A stretch of 64,000 nt of DNA from Archegozetes longisetosus (taxonomy: Eukaryota > Arthropoda > Arachnida > Sarcoptiformes > Trhypochthoniidae), in contig JAEMBT020000009.1 of the NCBI GenBank assembly GCA_018873245.2, positions 6,177,180 through 6,241,179 on the forward strand, read 5' to 3'. Shown piece by piece: positions 59,176 through 64,000 of the stretch (position 1 is the first letter of the stretch; every line of letters starts with the position of its first letter). A program made the translations under genes and the position numbers. The notes under the pieces are model-generated. The model was not told the DNA's origin. It saw only the letters and a list, made by a program, of their open reading frames with translations, and did no database searches.

Positions 59176-61470
59176 TTTGCTAAGGTAGAGCTCCTTCTAC
59201 CTTATTCTTCTATGGGCAAGGAGTTAAGAGTCGCGCGCGCGTAGCTATTCTTATAGTAATCAGTTGGGTAAGATTTAAAATTTCGAGGGCAAGCATCATA
59301 AAATTGAGCCAACTGCAAATACTCAGCACTATTTCTTCGTGAATGAATTTGTTTTTTCATATATTTCATGAGACTTAAAATGTTAATAAGTTGTCTTACA
59401 TCATTTAAATTATATTTAAAATCTTTTCTAACCTTTCTAATTTATTTAAATGAAATGAGTCAAAATTCATTTTTATACTCGAGTTAAACCGAATTTGGGA
59501 GCTTTCAAGTCAATTGAATGTTTTCGCTTGCAAATCACTTTTTGGAAACGCTTAATGAATAAGTAAAATTACTTATTTGAATTTTTGCTTATGTCCCATT
59601 TAATTTTTTTTCTCAAAAATTGAGTTAGACTTGATCTGGCAACGGTAAATAGAATTGTAAGTACTATAGATTTATTGATTTATATTTGACTCATATTGTT
59701 AGCTATTCTATGATATATAAAACTGTTGAATAGACACTGGCTTGTGCGAGGCGCTGAAAATGGCTTTTAGTTCGCAAATAGTTAATCTTGTTTTCAGTAT
59801 TTATAAGTTATGCTAAAACATATTAATCGATCCTTTAAATTAAAAACTCACAAACATAAATTTCATTAATTTCCATGGAGAATTTTCTCGAAAAATATAC
59901 ACAAAAACGGTTCTCTCAAAAGTCTTGTTTGACAAGTAGTTTTGGCTGTATGACGATTGAAATGTTCGCTTCTTTCAAGAAGTCGATATTGTTTCTAAAG
60001 CCTATTTATCGACAGGTATTGAGTATTCATATTTAATTTTATATTAATATGAATAGTCATTTAACTAGTTATAATGTATAAGAATCAATATAAATATTAT
60101 ATGAATATGATCTTGAATAGTAAAGGAAAAAATTAATATTATAGGCTTTTAATAGTGTGAAGTAATAACTCTGTTTACTATTCATAAATCGTTGGAAAAC
60201 AGGTGAGATATTTAACTTTTGAACTGAATTAATAAAATCCTTTGACCACTTATCAAATCAAAAAATTTATTTAGCGAGTGAAAAAATACTTTAGTCATTT
60301 TTGTCAATGTATTTGGGTATGTCAATTTTAAAAGATGGATAAAGTGATACTTTATTCCCAGCTAGTAGATATTTTTTCTGAAATTTCTAGTTACAGAAAA
60401 TGGCTTCATTTATTGACTAGAACATGATTTTTATATTGACAAGAATAAATGCTAAGTTTATTTTCATTGAGAGAAAATAGACCACGAGAAATTTTAGATA
60501 ACCTAAAAATAAGCGATAGCTTTTGACACTGCAAATAATATATTGATAGTTGCGCGGTAGTGTCGTACGCGGTAAAGTCGTACGCGGTAGTGTCTTGCAC
60601 GGTTGTGTCATGTAATCTAAATAACTTCCCTTTGGGCCCCTTTGGGCCCGGATCCTATAGAACTAGGGAAACTATTTTATTTAATCGTCTCAAGTTTAAT
60701 TAACTGCACAATCTCTAAATAGTCTATAGTTTTATACAAAATTAGTTTGTCCTGATAGTAGACGATAGCTCATAATAGTGAAGTATTTTTATATAATAAT
60801 TAAAGAATGCTAGTCTAGTATCGAGTGGTTCAGCGGAACATGTTATGTCGATTTTCGGAGAAAAAGCTTATGATTTATGCTTTATATTAATGCAATCAAA
60901 AGTAAAATAACAAAACCCATATCAAAACTACTTTATATTTATTGATTGTTTGAGTAAGTGCAAATTAACCATTAAAAGTATTTAATGGAAACTCTTTATA
61001 CTTTGAAAAATTATTGGAAATAAAAAGTTTTATTTTCTAGTTTTAGAAATTCGAGTACACAAATAATATTGGATTTTTCATTAGATATAGAAGTCATTAC
61101 TGACGTTGCTATAGAATTTATAGGTTTTACAGGTTACAAGTTTTAATAGTCTTTAATTGGTTTTTTGTACCCAAATCATACTATCGGCGTTCTTCTGTCA
61201 GGCCGATTGTTAGAGAATTTATTAAAATTATTTATAAAACTTCATTCACTTTAAAATATTTATTAAAACTTGATTATTATAAAACTGTTTTTATTGTATC
61301 CAAAGCAGTAGAGTTTATGATCTATAAGTTAATGCTTTACAGTTTTCATCATTTAAACCATAAGCTCTTTCTCTGAAAATCGACTCATATCTTAATTTAT
61401 GTTATTTTGTATTGAAACGCGTTCAATTATGACTCAAAAATCAAATTTCGATTAGAAGCTTTGACATAAT
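59176..61470. other. Intergenic, no gene seen
   Basis: Contains a (CG)n-like GCGCGCGCG at about 59233, a 15-bp minisatellite at 60554-60613, and a GC-rich direct repeat CCTTTGGGCCC near 60627-60650. ORFs at 60406-60611 are products of the minisatellite. Confidence 0.5.
60554..60613. repeat. Four 15-bp units ending TGTCATGTAATC
   Basis: Units start at 60554, 60569, 60584 and 60599 (GCGGTAGTGTCGTAC and variants). The array stops with TGTCATGTAATC, the same terminus as the nested element at 57567. It therefore looks like the right end of a related foldback-type element whose left end I could not find. Confidence 0.7.
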
Positions 61471-61478
61471 CTTGTAAC

Positions 61479-63194
61479 CAATGATGAACAGTGCTCCAGC
61501 ATTTGGTCCTCGGTAACGAGCACGAGCACGAGCACTCGAATTTCGCCGAGCATGAGCGCGTGCTCGAGCACCTAACCCTCGAGCACTGAGTACGAACACC
61601 GAGTACTTAGGCTTAACATTAAAACTAATAAAAACGCTTTTGGCTTTTCTAGAGCGCTAGATTTGAAAAAGAAGTCATTTTTATTTGCTTTGAAGATATT
61701 CAATGTTGATCAGAATAGTGTCATTTCGTAACAGTTTTTGAAACATTGTTTAGAATACTTCTGCCTATAATATTGCATTTAAGTAAATTTTTATTAATAT
61801 CATTAATGTAAAAACCGCTTTGTTCATTTGTCTTCCTTTCAACTTCTGTGTGGGGTTACCAAGCGTTGTAGGACCCGATCTAGACAACTGTATAAAAAAT
61901 ATTGATGGCTACCACTTTTGAGATTTTCTTAGTTTTTTAATTCATTTACAGGGCTCAATAAATATAAAAAGCTACAAAATTTCAACTTTGAAATTAATTA
62001 AATTTTATCCTTGATTTTGCAGCATTGAATAGATTAATTTATCTTTAACATGATTGTAAATTTTTGAACAAGAAATTAAAGACGAAAATTTCAATAGATT
62101 AAAATCCTGATGTATGCAGAAAGAAAATAAGAACTAAATATTTTATTACATTTGAATTCAAAGAAAAACTTATCAATGGGATGACTAACAGAGAGTACTT
62201 ACATATTACTAAAATACTTGAAGTAGCTCTGAACTTTAGGTCAAAAAAAATGTTGGAAAAAAAGGACAGATCTTTTAGTGAGACACACAAGTGTCAGATA
62301 GAAACCATTTTGTTGTTTAAAAAAAAGAGTCTGAGATATTAGTTCAATTTGTATATAATTTACAAGATTTAATGAAATAAAATTTTATGTAAATTGAATC
62401 CCAATCCAAGTTTTTTTGTGAATAGATTTAGTTTTGTTATTTGAGTGAATTAAATGTTATTTAGTTGTAATCTTAATTAAGACTATAGCTTTTAATAGCT
62501 ATAATTGAAACGTGTTGACGTTGGACACAGAACAAGGGTTACGGAAACAAATTAAGCATAGTTCTCCATCGTTGGCACGGATCAATCCGTTAGCTTAGAA
62601 TATAATTTGCATAAAATTATTAATAAGATGCATTGTTGATAGAAATATTTATTTACTCAGCTCAAAACTGGACGCTTGATCACTATTTCTGTATCACTTT
62701 CGTATATACTGTCACTTCTGTATATCAATGGCTATGTCATCACTTCTTTCACTTCGAGAACTCATTCTAAAAGTTTGATTAGCATTAAATGACTTGTTTA
62801 GATTTGATATTAATATTGAATTTTAGTATCAATATAAAATCTAAACAAACTTAGATTTAATTTTTAAATCAGTATTTAATAATTGTTTTCATTGTTTATA
62901 AAATAACTCACTTTTTATTGCAAAATGACATCAACTAATTATTACGCATTTACTTGAATGGCAATTGGTATCACTTTTGACGTTTCAAATATATTTCGCA
63001 CTACATATGCTTAGGATTGCAGCTTTAAAATATAATTTTATATAAAAATCTCAATAGACAGAAAGTTTGGACGCAGTGCTCGGTTGGTGCTCGATGCTCG
63101 AGCACCTTCAAAAACGAGCACCGAGCACTTCGATTTTGCCGAGCATGAGCGCGAGCACTGAGCACCAAATTTTGCCCGAGCACGCTCATCACTG
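61479..63194. mobile_element. hAT-type element, 1.7 kb, non-autonomous
   Basis: It is flanked by a perfect 8-bp duplication CTTGTAAC (61471-61478, 63195-63202). The ends are imperfect inverted repeats: CAATGATGAACAGTGCTC, and CAGTGATGAGCGTGCTC reversed. About 130 bp inside each end is packed with GAGCAC/GTGCTC repeats, like the subterminal binding-site arrays of hAT elements. No transposase is seen. The tips match those of the element at 12107-13048. Confidence 0.82.
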
Positions 63195-63202
63195 CTTGTA
63201 AC

Positions 63203-63558
63203 TAACACAACCACTAATGCATAAAGAGTTGCAAACGTATCATTTACATAATTAGATATTTTAAATATTTCTAACGGAATATTTTAGGTTTAAGAGATTG
63301 CTTAATAATTTGAAATTGTTTTGAAATGAGAACAAATCAGAACAAAATGAGAAACTCGTTATTTCTTTAATACGTATATTTAAAACTTATTTAAGTCTTA
63401 ATTAATAATTATTTTTCGGTAAGATGTAATCAATTTGCACAGAACTCATAAACATTAGTCAAATAATTACACTAAGAAGCAAGACCTAACTATTCAAAGT
63501 AATATATTCAAAAGAATCGTTGTGGCATTCGATTTAATTTTGTTTAATTTCTTTACAG
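63203..63558. other. Upstream intron or promoter of the last gene
   Basis: AT-rich, ending in TTTAATTTCTTTACAG, a good splice acceptor, so at least its right part is probably an intron of the following gene. Confidence 0.5.
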
Positions 63559-63813
63559 ATAGCGAATCGATTGAGAGATGAATTTTCAATATGATAATAA
63601 CCAATGTATTAATTTGAATTCAATCAACGACACGTTGTTTTGGCAAAATAATTCAACTAATAACACAATTAGAGTTCAGTCATTTATATGGCCACCCATT
63701 GTAGCGTATGCAGAAAAATTGGTAAAATCAGGCAATACTTCAATACTTTACTATCAATGTTGTGGACCAATGATGGTATTGTTTATGCATTTCGCGAATT
63801 ATATCAAATCAAA
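63559..63813 (+). CDS. First coding exon of an unidentified gene, partial
   Basis: Acceptor ...TTTACAG at 63558 and donor GTAAGT at 63814 bound an exon of 255 nt. In-frame stops precede ATG 63578, so translation probably starts there and runs 78 codons plus two bases into the donor; the rest lies beyond the window. The peptide begins MNFQYDNNQCINLNS, is Asn-rich, and has a conserved-looking core FIWPPIVAYAEKLVKSGNTS and YYQCCGPMMVLFMHFANY. No signal peptide is visible. I do not recognise the family. The double Cys and amphipathic C-terminal helix are the main features. Confidence 0.6.
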
Positions 63814-64000
63814 GTAAGTATTGCTTTACAGATTGGTATAAACTTGAAACTGTAATAAAAACTGTCTACCAAAAGACCTTAAGAATAATAAGCATGACAA
63901 AGTTAATGCAAGAATCAATAAAGCAAAATACAAATTTTATAAATTAAGTGATTTAATAACTTTTCTATTAGTTAAGTGTGGTTATATTTGATAAGCTAGT

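Noticed and set aside
60625-60670. GGGCCC, GGATCC and CTAG sites close together, like a cloning site
   Set aside because: The order and spacing do not match a vector polylinker I know, and AT-rich native sequence continues on both sides.
62099-62290. 63-codon ORF inside the 1.7-kb hAT-type element
   Set aside because: No transposase motif and low-complexity hydrophobic content; expected by chance.
1-64000. CRISPR arrays, operons, rRNA or tRNA genes
   Set aside because: Introns and TATA/initiator promoters show a eukaryotic genome. Tandem repeats found are minisatellites, and I saw no tRNA cloverleaf or rRNA sequence.

Overview
The window is AT-rich animal nuclear DNA. It has short GT-AG introns of about 80-165 nt, arthropod-type core promoters (TATAAAA about 32 bp upstream of a TCAGTT initiator) and many relics of DNA transposons (Tc1/mariner, hAT, piggyBac-like and unclassified inverted-repeat elements). 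A single-exon, multi-pass chemoreceptor-like protein and a small secreted cysteine-rich protein fit an arthropod. A chelicerate or mite is my guess, but nothing here proves it.

The left three quarters (about 4.4-46.4 kb) is a cluster of one gene family that I do not recognise. I call the copies A-L (letter I unused). Each copy encodes a secreted protein of about 243 residues: a signal peptide, an acidic block of about 32 residues with no Lys or Arg, then about 190 residues made almost wholly of Gly, Ala and Lys. I infer a four-exon gene whose first coding exon is only 15 nt (MDYRL, or MDHRL in copy E). That exon is invisible to ORF scanning but is conserved in all 11 copies. Eight copies are intact (A, B, C, D, E, G, J, K). 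Three carry small indels (F, H, L), and a partial copy (E') lies just behind E. Two subfamilies are visible: type I (A, D, F, J; intron 2 of 97 nt) and type II (B, C, E, G, H, K, L; intron 2 of 152-154 nt).

The copies are arranged as head-to-head pairs sharing about 2-kb intergenic regions (B/C, D/E, F/G, H/J), with single copies A, K and L. The block E-F-G is repeated in reverse order and orientation as H-J-K. This makes a palindrome with arms of about 9 kb around a spacer at about 28.9-30.9 kb. Later insertions mark one arm only: a 641-bp hAT-type element with a perfect 8-bp duplication on the left, and a decayed 1.23-kb Tc1 element on the right. Three nested elements sit between B and C.

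The right quarter (46.4-64 kb) has few genes: a two-exon secreted protein with two 8-cysteine modules (minus, 48.35-48.90 kb), the chemoreceptor-like gene (minus, 52.30-53.40 kb), and the first coding exon of an unidentified gene that leaves the window on the plus strand (63.56 kb onward). Between them are a copia-like fragment, a 40-bp minisatellite, a 2.25-kb inverted-repeat element carrying a nested element, a 664-bp element with perfect 30-bp ends, and a 1.7-kb hAT-type element with an 8-bp duplication.

The cluster looks like a dose-amplified set of secretory genes, for example for silk, glue, cuticle or a cationic defence protein. Function is inferred only from composition.
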